A stretch of 64,000 nt of DNA from Vibrio tapetis subsp. quintayensis (GCF_030409945.1 NZ_JAUFQV010000028.1:310001-374000), one strand, 5' to 3'. Positions 17,273-26,972 are shown, numbered from the stretch's first letter. A program made the numbers and translations. The notes: a model not told the origin generated them from the sequence alone.

Positions 17273-18364
17273 ATGAAACCTCTACCGACCCTCGCTCAGC
17301 TTTTTACCCGCAAAGTACCAAAACTACTCATGTTACTGACACTGCCTTTTATCGCATTGTCTACGCATGCGGCAGATAAAGTTTATCGCTTAAAACTTGC
17401 TGAAACATGGGGACCAAATACTCCAATACTGGGTGATGCGACAAAAAATATGGCAAAGCTAGCCGATCAAATGTCGAATGGCCGCCTTAAAATCCGAATT
17501 GATTCTGCCAACAAGCACAAAGCTCCATTAGGTGTGTTTGATATGGTCAAATCCGGCCAGTATGACCTAGGGCACTCCAGCTCGTATTACTGGAAAGGCA
17601 AAGTACCGAATACCTTGTACTTCTCATCAATGCCATTTGGCATGATGAGCACCGAGCAATACGCTTGGTTTTATCAAGGTGGCGGTATGGAGTTGATGCA
17701 GCAGGTCTATGCCCCTCATAACATGCTTTCTTTCCCTGGCGGAAATTCAGACATTCAAATGGGTGGCTGGTTTAAAAAAGAGATCAACAGTGTTGAAGAT
17801 CTACAGGGCTTGAAAATGCGCATCCCTGGCTTTGCCGGAGAAATACTTGCTCGTGTCGGCGCAAAACCTACCAACATTGCACCTGGTGAGCTCTATACGT
17901 CTTTAGAACGTGGAACCATCGATGCATTAGAATGGGTAGGCCCTGCTTTTGACTTACGCATGGGTTTTCAAAAAATTGCCCCTTACTACTACACCGCATG
18001 GCATGAGCCAGGATCTGAGACTCAATTTTTGGTAAACAAAAAAGTATGGGACAAACTACCACAAGACTTGCAAGTCATACTCGAAACAGCCTTTCGCGTA
18101 GCGGCGTTCGACATGTATGCCCAGGCGCTACATGAAAATGCCAATAGCTGGGCAACCATGCAAAGTGAGTACCCTAATATTAAAGTACGAGACTTCCCGG
18201 TTGAAGTGATGGATGCACTGCGCCAGGCCAATGCCGAACTGCTAAAAGAGCAATCAGAAAGCGACCCGTTAGCAAAAACCATTTTGCAGTCTCAAGCAGC
18301 TTATCTGGCAAAAATGCGCGAGTGGACAAACATCTCCTCTCAAGCCTATCTAAATGCCAATTAG
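17273..18364 (+). CDS. TRAP transporter periplasmic substrate-binding protein (DctP family)
   Basis: A 363-residue exported protein with a signal peptide ending near THAADK (about residue 34). The core RIPGFAGEILARVGAKP and the ALEWVGPAFD motif are the ligand-contact regions of TRAP binding proteins; the Arg of RIPG normally holds the substrate carboxylate. The overall pattern resembles the branch binding 2-oxo acids or similar monocarboxylates (TakP-like). No DctQ or DctM membrane subunit is adjacent, so its permease must be elsewhere. It has its own terminator and a candidate operator upstream. The ligand is undetermined. Confidence 0.9.
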   Translation: MKPLPTLAQLFTRKVPKLLMLLTLPFIALSTHAADKVYRLKLAETWGPNTPILGDATKNMAKLADQMSNGRLKIRIDSANKHKAPLGVFDMVKSGQYDLGHSSSYYWKGKVPNTLYFSSMPFGMMSTEQYAWFYQGGGMELMQQVYAPHNMLSFPGGNSDIQMGGWFKKEINSVEDLQGLKMRIPGFAGEILARVGAKPTNIAPGELYTSLERGTIDALEWVGPAFDLRMGFQKIAPYYYTAWHEPGSETQFLVNKKVWDKLPQDLQVILETAFRVAAFDMYAQALHENANSWATMQSEYPNIKVRDFPVEVMDALRQANAELLKEQSESDPLAKTILQSQAAYLAKMREWTNISSQAYLNAN

Positions 18365-18465
18365 GTGTGCCTAGATACACAATGTACTTGGCTTCAAGCG
18401 ATGCGGGAGTCGAGGAGAGTGGTATCAAAGTTCACAACGTCATCTAAATAGTATGCACCTCAATG

Positions 18466-18500
18466 AAAAAGCCACTTACATTTAATGTGGCTTTTTTATT
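18466..18500 (+). terminator. terminator of the TRAP gene
   Basis: AAAAAGCCAC (18466-18475) pairs with GTGGCTTTTT (18487-18496) across an 11-base loop, with T residues continuing after it. Confidence 0.88.
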
Positions 18501-18631
18501 AAATCCAGTTATTTAATGTGACTAAAAAGCTCACTAATTATCTTCGACAAGCCACAAGAATGGCTATATTTTGATCTGAAACAGGATTGGAATATGGTTT
18601 GTGCCGCAAAAATACTAGCTAATCCCTTAAT

Positions 18632-18661
18632 CTTATTTTACAATGCAAATTAAGAAATAAG
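18632..18661. promoter_or_regulatory. candidate NagC operator upstream of nagB
   Basis: TTATTT (18633-18638), nine bases, then AATTAA (18648-18653) is one base off the NagC pattern TTATTT-N9-AAATAA. A longer inverted repeat CTTATTT/AAATAAG spans 18632-18661. The site lies 30-60 bases before the nagB start. NagC represses amino-sugar genes and responds to GlcNAc-6-P; NagC itself is not in the window. Confidence 0.45.
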
Positions 18662-18691
18662 CCTAATCATATCTTCTATAGGAAAAGACAA

Positions 18692-19492
18692 ATGAGACTG
18701 ATTCCTCTAAATAACGCTGCACAAGTTGGTAAATGGGCAGCTCGTCACATTGCAAGTAAGATCAACGCATTTAACCCAACAGCAGATCGTCCATTTGTTC
18801 TTGGCCTGCCAACTGGCGGTACACCTCTAACAACATACAAAGAGCTAATCGCACTTTGCAATGCGGGTGAAGTTAGTTTCAAACATGTTGTGACTTTCAA
18901 CATGGACGAATATGTAGGCATTGAACCAAATCACCCTGAGTCTTACCGCACTTTCATGTACAGCAACTTCTTCAACCACGTTGATATTCAAGAAGAGAAC
19001 ATCAACCTACTTGATGGCCTTGCTGATGACATCGAAGCACACTGTGCTGCATATGAAGAAAAAATTCGCTCTTACGGCAAAATCAACCTATTTATGGGTG
19101 GTGTTGGCATCGACGGTCACATTGCATTTAATGAGCCAGGCTCTTCTCTGTCTTCTCGTACTCGTATCAAGACGCTAACACCAGATACACGTATCGCTAA
19201 CTCTCGTTTCTTCGATAACGATATGAATCAAGTGCCAAGATTCGCACTAACCATCGGTGTAGCGACTCTATTGGACGCAGAAGAAGTGATGATCCTTTCT
19301 CTAGGTCACAACAAAGCTCAAGCACTTCAAATGGCTATCGAAGGTTCTGTAAACCACATGTGGACCGTCACAGCACTTCAAATGCATCAAAAAGCCGTTA
19401 TCGTTGCGGATGAACCTGCACAACAAGAGCTTAAAGTGAAGACACTAAAATACTTCCAAGATCTTGAAGCTGAAAACATCCAAGACCTATAA
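18692..19492 (+). CDS. nagB: glucosamine-6-phosphate deaminase
   Basis: Converts glucosamine-6-P to fructose-6-P and ammonia, the entry of amino sugars (chitin products in vibrios) into glycolysis. The 266-residue protein matches the hexameric allosteric enzyme: [20 protein letters not shown] start, [10 protein letters not shown] phosphate loop, FNMDEYVG catalytic loop, and [14 protein letters not shown]. It opposes GlmS, encoded 6 kb away. It stands alone and not in a nagBAC operon, with its own candidate operator and terminator. Confidence 0.97.
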   Translation: MRLIPLNNAAQVGKWAARHIASKINAFNPTADRPFVLGLPTGGTPLTTYKELIALCNAGEVSFKHVVTFNMDEYVGIEPNHPESYRTFMYSNFFNHVDIQEENINLLDGLADDIEAHCAAYEEKIRSYGKINLFMGGVGIDGHIAFNEPGSSLSSRTRIKTLTPDTRIANSRFFDNDMNQVPRFALTIGVATLLDAEEVMILSLGHNKAQALQMAIEGSVNHMWTVTALQMHQKAVIVADEPAQQELKVKTLKYFQDLEAENIQDL

Positions 19493-19516
19493 GCCTATTT
19501 TGCTTAATGACTGCCT

Positions 19517-19550
19517 AAAAACCACTTCATAATGAAGTGGTTTTTTTATT
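19517..19550 (+). terminator. terminator of nagB
   Basis: AACCACTTCAT pairs with ATGAAGTGGTT and is followed by a run of T residues ending near 19547. Confidence 0.9.
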
Positions 19551-19688
19551 CAATATCACCAGGATATCGGTATGATTACTCCGACAGCCAACCAAAATTA
19601 TTTGACCAATTTCTCAATCAGATATTTAGTATTTATTGGTAAATGAGTAACATGCAGCAAGGTAACCACAAATTTAACAGGGAAAGAA

Positions 19689-19964
19689 ATGTTGTTGAAC
19701 GATATTGTCGAAATTATTGAAATGACTGACACCGATCATCTGTCACAAGCTATGGATACTTTTAACGCTCAAGGACGCGTTCACTCTAACAGCTTACCTT
19801 TCCTCAATGTCGTATACGATAAAGCAGGAAGCCTTATATTGGAAAAATTGAGCAGTATCGGGTTCAAAGGCGTAGCTCAATACACCAAAACCCTTGAGGG
19901 TGATTACATAATTTTTGATGCCAACAAGTTTACTGCAGAAGAAGCGTTAATTAGCAGCAAGTAG
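19689..19964 (+). CDS. uncharacterised 91-residue protein
   Basis: Opens MLLNDIVEIIEMTDTDHLS, with AGGGAAAG just before the ATG. It is acidic, soluble and without cysteines, signal peptide or membrane segment; a Gly-Tyr/Phe-containing core alternates beta-like and helical segments. I do not recognise the family. The next gene starts 44 bases after its stop, so the two may be cotranscribed. It lies between nagB and the convergent mtl operon. Confidence 0.65.
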   Translation: MLLNDIVEIIEMTDTDHLSQAMDTFNAQGRVHSNSLPFLNVVYDKAGSLILEKLSSIGFKGVAQYTKTLEGDYIIFDANKFTAEEALISSK

Positions 19965-20008
19965 ATTCGACCCTCACCTTTCTAGTGAATTAATTTAAGG
20001 TTTAAGAC

Positions 20009-20434
20009 ATGACACCACAGACCGACAATTTAAAAAATTTGGATAATGAATTACTGCCTCTACTTGGCTCTGCTCTCGTTTCAATTCAAGAAGTTGAATA
20101 CCATCTTTACAAGGTGATTCACGGTCTTTGCAAAGATCATCATTCAACTGACATCCAAGTAATTAAAGCGATGACTTCAGATCAGTTTTTAAAAGGAACA
20201 TCTGTTGAGGTTAAGCCAACATTACTTCTATTACAGAAAGAGCTTGCCGATAAACTGCCACTTTCAATTAATGAAATATCAAATTTCATCTACCAAAGAA
20301 ACCTCGTTACTAACAAGTTTTGGCATGCCATCAGCTCAGATGCGAGAGAGTCAGAAAAACTGGCTGATCCAATATTATTTTTAAAAAAACTACTGGTTCA
20401 GTGTGAAGAGTGGGTATCGCAGGTTAAGCGTTAA
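20009..20434 (+). CDS. uncharacterised all-helical 141-residue protein, possible degenerate HEPN
   Basis: The product is predicted by eye to be almost entirely helical. Residues around 100-112 read YQRNLVTNKFWHAI, reminiscent of the RN-x-LVH-x-FW pattern in HEPN-domain proteins but with the catalytic His position changed, so RNase activity would not be expected. It converges with mtlR (27-base gap); MtlR proteins are also all-helical, though no clear sequence match was seen. Function unknown. Confidence 0.65.
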   Translation: MTPQTDNLKNLDNELLPLLGSALVSIQEVEYHLYKVIHGLCKDHHSTDIQVIKAMTSDQFLKGTSVEVKPTLLLLQKELADKLPLSINEISNFIYQRNLVTNKFWHAISSDARESEKLADPILFLKKLLVQCEEWVSQVKR

Positions 20435-20460
20435 AAGATACAAATAAACCGGATGCAACA

Positions 20461-20997
20461 CTAAGAAGTAAGCAAATTATCTCGAGAAAGCTGTTGATGT
20501 ATATCATTTACTGCGAGAACAATGGTAGAGCGGACCTTTTGAAAGTGACGCTCTAAAAACATCATTTTCATCTCTTCCGACATGCCGTCAACCAGCTCAG
20601 GAGAGTAATCGATTGGCATCATTTTTTGAATTGCATTAATGCGGTTAAGCTCAAAGACGATGTCTTGATCCCAGAAGTCAATTTTTCCCTCCTGCACTTT
20701 CACCCACTCTTTAAGAGTAACGAACACTTCAATATCGTCGTAAACACCTTTACTAATAACACCTAAGCCAAGCAACAATTTTGTCCGTACGAGAATTTCA
20801 CCGAGCGGACCATCATTGGTTAAAAGTGGATCAACGACAAATTTCACCGCGTAATCGTCTTTATGGAAAATACTTTTCAGCAAGGCATCAAGCATGTCTT
20901 CCAAAACATCGTAGGCACACAACAAACACTCCGCAGCATTTACGGACTCTGCAAGTTCTTCTAATAATTCCGATTCGTGTCTTGTGTGTATTGGCAT
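20461..20997 (-). CDS. mtlR: mannitol operon repressor MtlR
   Basis: Start placed at ATG 20997 (MPIHTRHESELLEELAES, 178 residues); an in-frame GTG at 21024 lies inside a hairpin and is less likely. The signature block HKDDYAVKFVVDPLL, then GPLGEILVRTKLLLGLGVI, matches the MtlR family closely. MtlR represses mtl expression, but the fold is all-helical with no classic helix-turn-helix, and its mode of action is unclear. It is the last gene of mtlA-mtlD-mtlR, the standard order. The intergenic hairpin probably sets its level below mtlD. Confidence 0.93.
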   Translation of the reverse strand: MPIHTRHESELLEELAESVNAAECLLCAYDVLEDMLDALLKSIFHKDDYAVKFVVDPLLTNDGPLGEILVRTKLLLGLGVISKGVYDDIEVFVTLKEWVKVQEGKIDFWDQDIVFELNRINAIQKMMPIDYSPELVDGMSEEMKMMFLERHFQKVRSTIVLAVNDIHQQLSRDNLLTS

Positions 20998-21016
20998 GGC
21001 TATTCTAAAAAGAGAC

Positions 21017-21036
21017 AGTGCCACTTTCGTGACACT
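21017..21036 (-). terminator. intercistronic hairpin between mtlD and mtlR
   Basis: On the minus strand AGTGTCAC pairs with GTGGCACT (one G-T pair) around a GAAA tetraloop, followed after four bases by CTTTTT. It looks like a leaky terminator reducing mtlR relative to mtlAD. Confidence 0.6.
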
Positions 21037-21044
21037 GTTTAGGG

Positions 21045-22196
21045 TTAAGACTTTAATGCTTGATAAGCTTCTAGCGCTAGTTTAACAACTTCTGCGTCTT
21101 TATCCAGCCCAGAATAGTGGGCCAATGTCTCAGCAAAGCCTTTTTCTGCAAACATATCCTGAAGTTCAACCGCTTGCGGATCGTCTTCATTCTTGTAATG
21201 GAATGCAGCGGCGATACCATTAAGTAAATGCTGGTTTGGGAGGCCATATTCAAGTGTGCCATTTAGTGGTTTTACTAAACGATCTTGTGGGCTGAGCTTA
21301 CGAATTGGCTGACGGCCAACGCGGTCAACTTCATCGCGCAAATATGGGTTCGCAAAACGACCGAGGATTTTTTGGATATAAGCCGCGTGAGCATCAGGAT
21401 CAAAACCGTATCGCTTGATCAACACCGCGCCACTCTCTTCCATTGCCGCGGTAACTTCTGCACGAATGGCATCATCTTCAATCGAATCTTTAATCGTTTC
21501 GTGCCCAGCTAAAACACCTTGATATGCCGTGATTAAATGGCCGGTATTGAGTGTAAACAGTTTTCGCTCAACAAACGCCATCAAGTTATCGGTACATTCC
21601 ATGCCGGGAATATTAGGAATGTCACCTTTAAATTGTGTCTGATCGACGATCCACTCACAGAACGTCTCGACCGTTACTGCTAATGGATCCATTTCACCCT
21701 CTTCCGCTGGCGGCACAATGCGGTCGACAGCTGAGTCTACAAAGCCAATATTTTGCTCTGTGAATACTTGCAGATCTTCAGATAAATGTTCAAACACCGC
21801 AGCCTTGAGTTGGCTAGTACCACGAACCATATTTTCAGCTGCAATAATGTTCAATGGCGCTGTGTTATTGGCAGCAGCACGCTTTTCAATACCTAAAGCC
21901 ACAGACTTAGAAATAATTTTAAGAACGGTTGGACCCACTGCTGTTGTGATAATATCTGATTCAGCAACGCGTTCAATCACCGCATCTGTCGCTGAATTTA
22001 CTGCTGTTACGTTTTTTACTACTTCAACAAGACACTCTTCGCCAACAATCTTTACTGGGTATTCTTTGCGTTCGATTAGAGCGTTAACAACCGTCTCATT
22101 TACGTCAGCAAAAGTTACTTCAATACCTGCATCCGATAATAATTTACCAATAAAGCCACGACCGATATTACCTGCACCAAAATGTAACGCTTTCAT
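21045..22196 (-). CDS. mtlD: mannitol-1-phosphate 5-dehydrogenase
   Basis: NAD-dependent oxidation of mannitol-1-P to fructose-6-P in the cytoplasm. The 383-residue protein starts [17 protein letters not shown], the Rossmann nucleotide-binding motif, and carries the catalytic Lys region [16 protein letters not shown] near residue 212. The length equals that of the E. coli enzyme (382). Second gene of the mtl operon, 138 bases after mtlA, with a GC-rich hairpin in that gap. Confidence 0.97.
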   Translation of the reverse strand: MKALHFGAGNIGRGFIGKLLSDAGIEVTFADVNETVVNALIERKEYPVKIVGEECLVEVVKNVTAVNSATDAVIERVAESDIITTAVGPTVLKIISKSVALGIEKRAAANNTAPLNIIAAENMVRGTSQLKAAVFEHLSEDLQVFTEQNIGFVDSAVDRIVPPAEEGEMDPLAVTVETFCEWIVDQTQFKGDIPNIPGMECTDNLMAFVERKLFTLNTGHLITAYQGVLAGHETIKDSIEDDAIRAEVTAAMEESGAVLIKRYGFDPDAHAAYIQKILGRFANPYLRDEVDRVGRQPIRKLSPQDRLVKPLNGTLEYGLPNQHLLNGIAAAFHYKNEDDPQAVELQDMFAEKGFAETLAHYSGLDKDAEVVKLALEAYQALKS

Positions 22197-22280
22197 AATT
22201 TAAACCTTTCAAATGTTGAATCTATATAGCAGACGGTTCAACTACTTACCTCAAAACCGTAGGCTATCTAGACTTAAGGT

Positions 22281-22302
22281 GAGGCCAGGGGGGACTGGCC
22301 TC
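22281..22302. other. GC-rich intercistronic hairpin between mtlA and mtlD
   Basis: GAGGCCAG (22281-22288) pairs perfectly with CTGGCCTC (22295-22302) around GGGGGA. It has no T run in the operon's direction, so it is more likely an mRNA-stabilising or processing element than a terminator. Confidence 0.6.
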
Positions 22303-22334
22303 GTTCACTCAGGAGTTAGACTTAAAGCCGCTTC

Positions 22335-24221
22335 TTATCCATTAAGAATGTTCAGAACATCGGCAGGGTTAGATGTGTTCTGCAAGCGTTCCAATGCTTC
22401 TTCGTCATCAAGTGAATTCGTTATCGCCATCAACACCATATTGTGTTCATCACCTTGAGCGGCAATGCCGATGACCATTTTCGCAATATCGTCCTCTTCT
22501 TCACCCCATTGAATACCGTCAGGGTACTGACAGAACACGATACCGGTTTTTTGTACATACTGTTTTGCTTCGATAGTGCCGTGTGGTACCGCAATCGACT
22601 CACCAAGATACGTAGTAACAAGTTCTTCACGAGCAAACATGCCGTCCACATACTCAGGTGCTACATTGCCTAACTTCACAAGCTGTTCGCCTGCAAATTT
22701 GATGGCTTCGTTTTTGTCTGTTGCTTTTAAACCTAGGAAGATTGCATCATTCGTTAGCGCTAAGCCTTCTTCTTTCTTTTCCACAACAGCTACCGAAGCT
22801 TCAGACTTTTTTACACCACCTGTCTGGGCTTCTACTAAGTCAGCGACTAGCTTGTCGTAAACCGCGCCGTCTAGAAAATTATTCAATGACATGTGCATTG
22901 CGCTTGGCATGGTGTTTCGAGCTCGGTCTGTGAGATCTTTGTGCGTAATAACCACTTGAGAATCAGCAGGCAAATTATTGATTGCGTAGTTAGTAACGGT
23001 AATATTAAGACCAGCGGCGTCTACTTTCTTTCGCAATAGACCAGCACCCATGGCACTCGATCCCATACCAGCATCACATGCTACGTATACTGCTTTTACA
23101 TCCGCTAGATTTACGTCAGCGCCAGACACTTCACCTTTAGAAGATGATTTCATATCTTTCATTTGCTCTGATGCTTTCTCTAGTGAATCTTCACTGTCAT
23201 CTTGCGAGCTTGTTTTAAGTAAGATTGAAGCCACGATGAACGATACTGCAGTCGCTGCAAGTACTGACAGTACAACACCGATGTAAGAGCCTTTTGGTGT
23301 CATCAGTAAAATTGCAAAGATTGAACCTGGAGATGCCGGAGAGATAAGACCAGAGCTGAACATTACGTTAACGAATACACCGGTCATACCACCCGCGATA
23401 ACCGCTAGGATTAGACGAGGGTTCATCAGTACGTATGGGAAGTAAATTTCGTGAATACCACCTAGGAAATGGATGATAGAAGCACCAGCAGCTGACTGCT
23501 TCGCACTGCCTTTACCAAATACCATGTAAGCAAGTAGCAAACCAAAACCAGGACCTGGGTTTGCTTCAATCAAGAAGAAAATTGAACGACCTAACTCTTC
23601 AGATTGTTGAATACCAAGAGGAGAGAAAATACCGTGGTTAATTGCATTGTTCAGGAATAGTATTTTTGCAGGCTCTACGAAAATAGATGCCAAAGGAAGC
23701 AGACCTGCCTCAACCATCGCGTTAACGCCGGCCGCTAAACCACCAGACAACATTTTGACTGCAGGACCAATTAGGTAGAACGCAATCACAGCGCAAACCA
23801 TACCAATGATACCAGCAGAGAAGTTGTTCACGAGCATTTCGAAACCACTCTTCACTTTTCCGTGAACAGCTTCATCGAATTTCTTAATTGCGATACCACC
23901 AAGTGGACCTACAATCATAGCACCCATGAACATTGGGATATCGGTACCAACAATAACGCCCATTGTGGTAATGGCACCTACGACCGCACCACGGTCACCA
24001 CCGACCATTTTACCACCGGTATAACCAATAAGTAGTGGTAGTAGGTATGTGATCATTGGGCCAACAAGAGCGGCTAACGTTTCGTTTGGCAACCAACCTG
24101 TTGGAATAAATAGAGCAGTAATGAAACCCCACGCAATAAATGCGCCGATGTTAGGCATTACCATATTGGATAGGAAACGACCAAAATTTTGAACTTTGAT
24201 CTTAGCTTCTGGAGATAACAT
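22335..24221 (-). CDS. mtlA: mannitol PTS permease MtlA, IIC-IIB-IIA
   Basis: Start set at ATG 24221 (MLSPEAKIKVQNFG, matching the paralogue's MISADTKLKVQNFG) with GAGG eight bases upstream; this gives 628 residues, close to E. coli MtlA (637). The IIC membrane domain covers about residues 1-335, with GIHEIYF at 255-261. IIB has the phosphorylated Cys382 in ACDAGMGSS. IIA spans about 487-628 with His547 in VPHGT. It takes up and phosphorylates mannitol. It heads the mtlA-mtlD-mtlR operon and is preceded by four CRP sites. Confidence 0.97.
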   Translation of the reverse strand: MLSPEAKIKVQNFGRFLSNMVMPNIGAFIAWGFITALFIPTGWLPNETLAALVGPMITYLLPLLIGYTGGKMVGGDRGAVVGAITTMGVIVGTDIPMFMGAMIVGPLGGIAIKKFDEAVHGKVKSGFEMLVNNFSAGIIGMVCAVIAFYLIGPAVKMLSGGLAAGVNAMVEAGLLPLASIFVEPAKILFLNNAINHGIFSPLGIQQSEELGRSIFFLIEANPGPGFGLLLAYMVFGKGSAKQSAAGASIIHFLGGIHEIYFPYVLMNPRLILAVIAGGMTGVFVNVMFSSGLISPASPGSIFAILLMTPKGSYIGVVLSVLAATAVSFIVASILLKTSSQDDSEDSLEKASEQMKDMKSSSKGEVSGADVNLADVKAVYVACDAGMGSSAMGAGLLRKKVDAAGLNITVTNYAINNLPADSQVVITHKDLTDRARNTMPSAMHMSLNNFLDGAVYDKLVADLVEAQTGGVKKSEASVAVVEKKEEGLALTNDAIFLGLKATDKNEAIKFAGEQLVKLGNVAPEYVDGMFAREELVTTYLGESIAVPHGTIEAKQYVQKTGIVFCQYPDGIQWGEEEDDIAKMVIGIAAQGDEHNMVLMAITNSLDDEEALERLQNTSNPADVLNILNG

Positions 24222-25012
24222 AAGGGTAACCTCGTAATGTCTCATATTGTATTGGATGACCAAATGGCCGAAAGTGTGTGTGTCAAAAGTTAATCAAAAT
24301 GTAACACAGCTTTTCCAAAACGCAGTGTCACGGCCTATTTTGAGATCTAAATCACACCACAAATAACAACAAACAAGACTAAAGGTGATCTAGGTCACAA
24401 TTAGCGCCTGTCCTTAAATTACACAGCCCCTCAACTGATAATAACTATCAATAACTAGTGATACAGATCACAATATACCCATTACAACCAATTAAATAAT
24501 TAGTGATTAACATCACACTTATAATTATTTAACCCTAGCAAGTTGAATTTTGAGGTCACTTATCAGGCTAATGGCGAGTAAAAAGTAAGCTAAATTACCA
24601 TCAATTCAAATTATGTAATTTAATTACACTCCATAATTGCGCTCGTTTTTTGTTTTTTTGTTTAAATAATGGAAACGAGCTTGAGTCAAAAGAGATAAAT
24701 GAGGGCTGTCGTTCTTGGGATTACCACGAAGACATAGTTTTCATTTGAAGCAAATGGTGGGCATTACCTTTGCTACTTAAAGTAGATAGAAAACTAATGC
24801 AGCTATTTCTTAGGCTAATTAGGAATACGGAGACCGTTTCACACATCGCGGAATCAAACAGTAGCTATGCACAAAGATCGACCTGACCGAGCATTAAGGC
24901 CATCAAGTAATGTGTGTTGAAATGAGTATCATGGAAATACGGAGAGTCTAAAACGTCGGCAAAGAGCAATAATAAGAAAAGATTGGCTGCGGGATTGAAC
25001 CCTAATAAAAAA
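24222..25012. other. long gene-free region between mtlA and the glmS terminator
   Basis: About 790 bases without a convincing gene on either strand. The part next to mtlA is its leader and CRP cluster; V. cholerae makes a small antisense RNA (MtlS) from the plus-strand equivalent of the mtlA leader, so 24235-24360 is a candidate location. Farther on is an AT-rich nested palindrome (GTAATT-T-AATTAC at 24615-24627, enclosed by AATTATG/CATAATT at 24609-24638) followed by a T-rich hairpin GCTCGTTT/AAACGAGC (24641-24680). From 24700 to 24960 I see nothing identifiable. Confidence 0.5.
24341..24517 (-). promoter_or_regulatory. four CRP sites upstream of mtlA
   Basis: Four copies of the TGTGA-N6-TCACA pattern occur within 177 bases: TGAGA-N6-TCACA (24341-24356), GGTGA-N6-TCACA (24384-24399), AGTGA-N6-TCACA (24457-24472) and AGTGA-N6-TCACA (24502-24517). 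All keep a perfect right half and a left half one base off. The nearest is about 120 bases before the mtlA start codon. Multiple CRP sites upstream of mtlA are also known in E. coli, so mtlA expression should depend strongly on cAMP. Confidence 0.85.
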
Positions 25013-25043
25013 AACCGGCAGGCTAAAAATTAGCCTAACCGGG
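25013..25043 (-). terminator. terminator of glmS
   Basis: AGGCTAA (25020-25026) pairs with TTAGCCT (25030-25036), extended by outer CCGG/CCGG pairing. Read on the minus strand it is followed by eight T residues. Confidence 0.85.
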
Positions 25044-25047
25044 TTTA

Positions 25048-25086
25048 ATCAATGTGAAACTGTCATATCTAGAATTTCACATTGAT
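25048..25086. repeat. 12-bp perfect inverted repeat in the glmS 3' region
   Basis: ATCAATGTGAAA (25048-25059) and TTTCACATTGAT (25075-25086) are exact inverses with a 15-base spacer, between the glmS stop and its terminator. In the glmS transcript it forms a second hairpin ahead of the terminator, perhaps for mRNA stability or processing. Confidence 0.6.
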
Positions 25087-25139
25087 ATGTATCAGAGTCG
25101 TTTTCGTCTAGAAAAATACGAATAGCTGCTAGAAACGAT

Positions 25140-26972
25140 TTACTCTACTGTTACTGCTTTAGCAAGATTTCGGGGTTGATCTACATCAGTGCCTTTAATA
25201 AGCGCGACGTGATATGACAACAGTTGCATTGGTACTGTGTAGTAGATAGGCGCGATAATGTCATCTACATGAGGCATTTTGATGATCTTCATGTTCTCAT
25301 CACCTTCAAATCCTGCTTTTTCATCAGCAAATACATACAGCAGGCCGCCACGAGCACGTACTTCTTCGATATTAGATTTTAGTTTTTCTAATAGTTCATT
25401 TGTAGGTGCAACCACGACAACAGGCATATCAGCATCGATTAGCGCCAAAGGACCGTGTTTCAGTTCACCCGCTGCGTACGCTTCTGCGTGAATGTAAGAA
25501 ATCTCTTTCAACTTGAGAGACGCTTCCATCGCAATTGGGTAGAACTCGCCACGACCTAAAAATAAAGTATGGTGCTTATCTGCAAAGTCTGGGGCAAGAG
25601 CTTCAATTTCTTTATCAAACGCAAGCGCCTTTTCGATATGACCTGGCAACTCATGCAACGATTTCACTATTTCGGCTTCACGTTCTGCGGTCATACGACC
25701 TTGGAGGCGGCCAATCGATACTACCATCATCAGCATTGCTGCAAGTTGGGTTGTGAAGGCTTTCGTTGATGCCACACCGATTTCCGTTCCAGCACGGGTC
25801 ATAAAGGCAAAATCAGATTCACGCACCAGAGACGAACCTGCTACGTTACAAATCGTCATCGCTCCCATGTAACCTTTTTCTTTAGCAAGGCGCAAAGCCG
25901 CCAAAGTATCTGCAGTTTCACCCGATTGAGACAAAGTCACCAGTAGGCTGTTAGGACGAACCACAAAATCACGATAGCGGAACTCAGATGCGATCTCTAC
26001 GTCACAGCTTACGCCAGCAATGGATTCAAACCAGTAGCGGGCAGCCATACCCGAATTGTAAGAAGTACCACAAGCAATAATTTGCACATGCTCTACTTTT
26101 TTAAGGATATCTACCGCATTCACACCGATGCTTTCAGTCACTACCGCTTTATCAGTAATGCGACCTTCCATAGTATTAATCAGTGCACTTGGCTGCTCAA
26201 AAATCTCTTTTTGCATAAAGTGACGATATTTGCCTTTATCACCCGCGTCATGCTCAGCATTAGATTCGGTGATTTCACGCTCTACCGGATGACCATTCAC
26301 ATCAATCACGGTCACTTCACGACGCGTAATTTCTGCGACATCGCCCTCTTCTAGGTACATAAAGCGACGAGTTACGCTAAGTAGTGCTAGTTGATCTGAT
26401 GCTAGAAAGTTCTCACCAACACCAAAACCAATCACAATCGGGCTACCTGAACGGGCAGCAACAATGCGGCTTGGATCTTTACGATCAACGACGACAGTAC
26501 CGTACGCACCATCAAGTTGAGCGGCCGTTTTTTGAAGTGCTTCGACAAGTGTTTCTGATGTACGACGTTCCCACTCAACTAAATGAGCGATAACTTCAGT
26601 ATCCGTTTGTGAAAGGAATACGTAACCGCGCTCTTGAAGTAAAATACGTAACTCTTCGTGGTTTTCAATGATGCCATTGTGTACAACAGCAATATCACCA
26701 GAAACATGTGGGTGTGCATTCGCTTCAGAAGGCTCACCATGGGTGGCCCAACGGGTGTGAGCAATACCAGTACCGCCAGATACTTCCTGAGCGTTAACCG
26801 CATCAGCTAACTCTTGAACTTTACCTAAGCGACGTACGCGCGTTAGTTCGGTTTTTTCGTTAACGACAGCGACACCGGCTGAGTCATAACCGCGATATTC
26901 AAGTCGACGTAAACCTTCAACTAAAATTTCAGCCACATCACGTTGTGCTACCGCACCCACAATTCCACACAT
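25140..26972 (-). CDS. glmS: glucosamine-fructose-6-phosphate aminotransferase (isomerizing)
   Basis: Makes glucosamine-6-P from fructose-6-P and glutamine, the first step toward UDP-GlcNAc for peptidoglycan and LPS. The 610-residue protein begins [17 protein letters not shown], so Cys2 becomes the N-terminal nucleophile of the glutaminase domain (about 1-240). Two SIS sugar-phosphate domains follow ([10 protein letters not shown] near 303; [20 protein letters not shown] near 470), and the C-terminus ends [11 protein letters not shown] as usual. It is downstream of a DeoR-type regulator with a 61-base gap, so they may be cotranscribed. Confidence 0.98.
   Translation of the reverse strand: MCGIVGAVAQRDVAEILVEGLRRLEYRGYDSAGVAVVNEKTELTRVRRLGKVQELADAVNAQEVSGGTGIAHTRWATHGEPSEANAHPHVSGDIAVVHNGIIENHEELRILLQERGYVFLSQTDTEVIAHLVEWERRTSETLVEALQKTAAQLDGAYGTVVVDRKDPSRIVAARSGSPIVIGFGVGENFLASDQLALLSVTRRFMYLEEGDVAEITRREVTVIDVNGHPVEREITESNAEHDAGDKGKYRHFMQKEIFEQPSALINTMEGRITDKAVVTESIGVNAVDILKKVEHVQIIACGTSYNSGMAARYWFESIAGVSCDVEIASEFRYRDFVVRPNSLLVTLSQSGETADTLAALRLAKEKGYMGAMTICNVAGSSLVRESDFAFMTRAGTEIGVASTKAFTTQLAAMLMMVVSIGRLQGRMTAEREAEIVKSLHELPGHIEKALAFDKEIEALAPDFADKHHTLFLGRGEFYPIAMEASLKLKEISYIHAEAYAAGELKHGPLALIDADMPVVVVAPTNELLEKLKSNIEEVRARGGLLYVFADEKAGFEGDENMKIIKMPHVDDIIAPIYYTVPMQLLSYHVALIKGTDVDQPRNLAKAVTVE

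Noticed and set aside
11619-25139. Whole interval as an integrated genomic island
   Set aside because: No integrase, transposase or duplicate of the tRNA 3' end was seen, and nagB and mtl genes are ordinary Vibrio metabolism.
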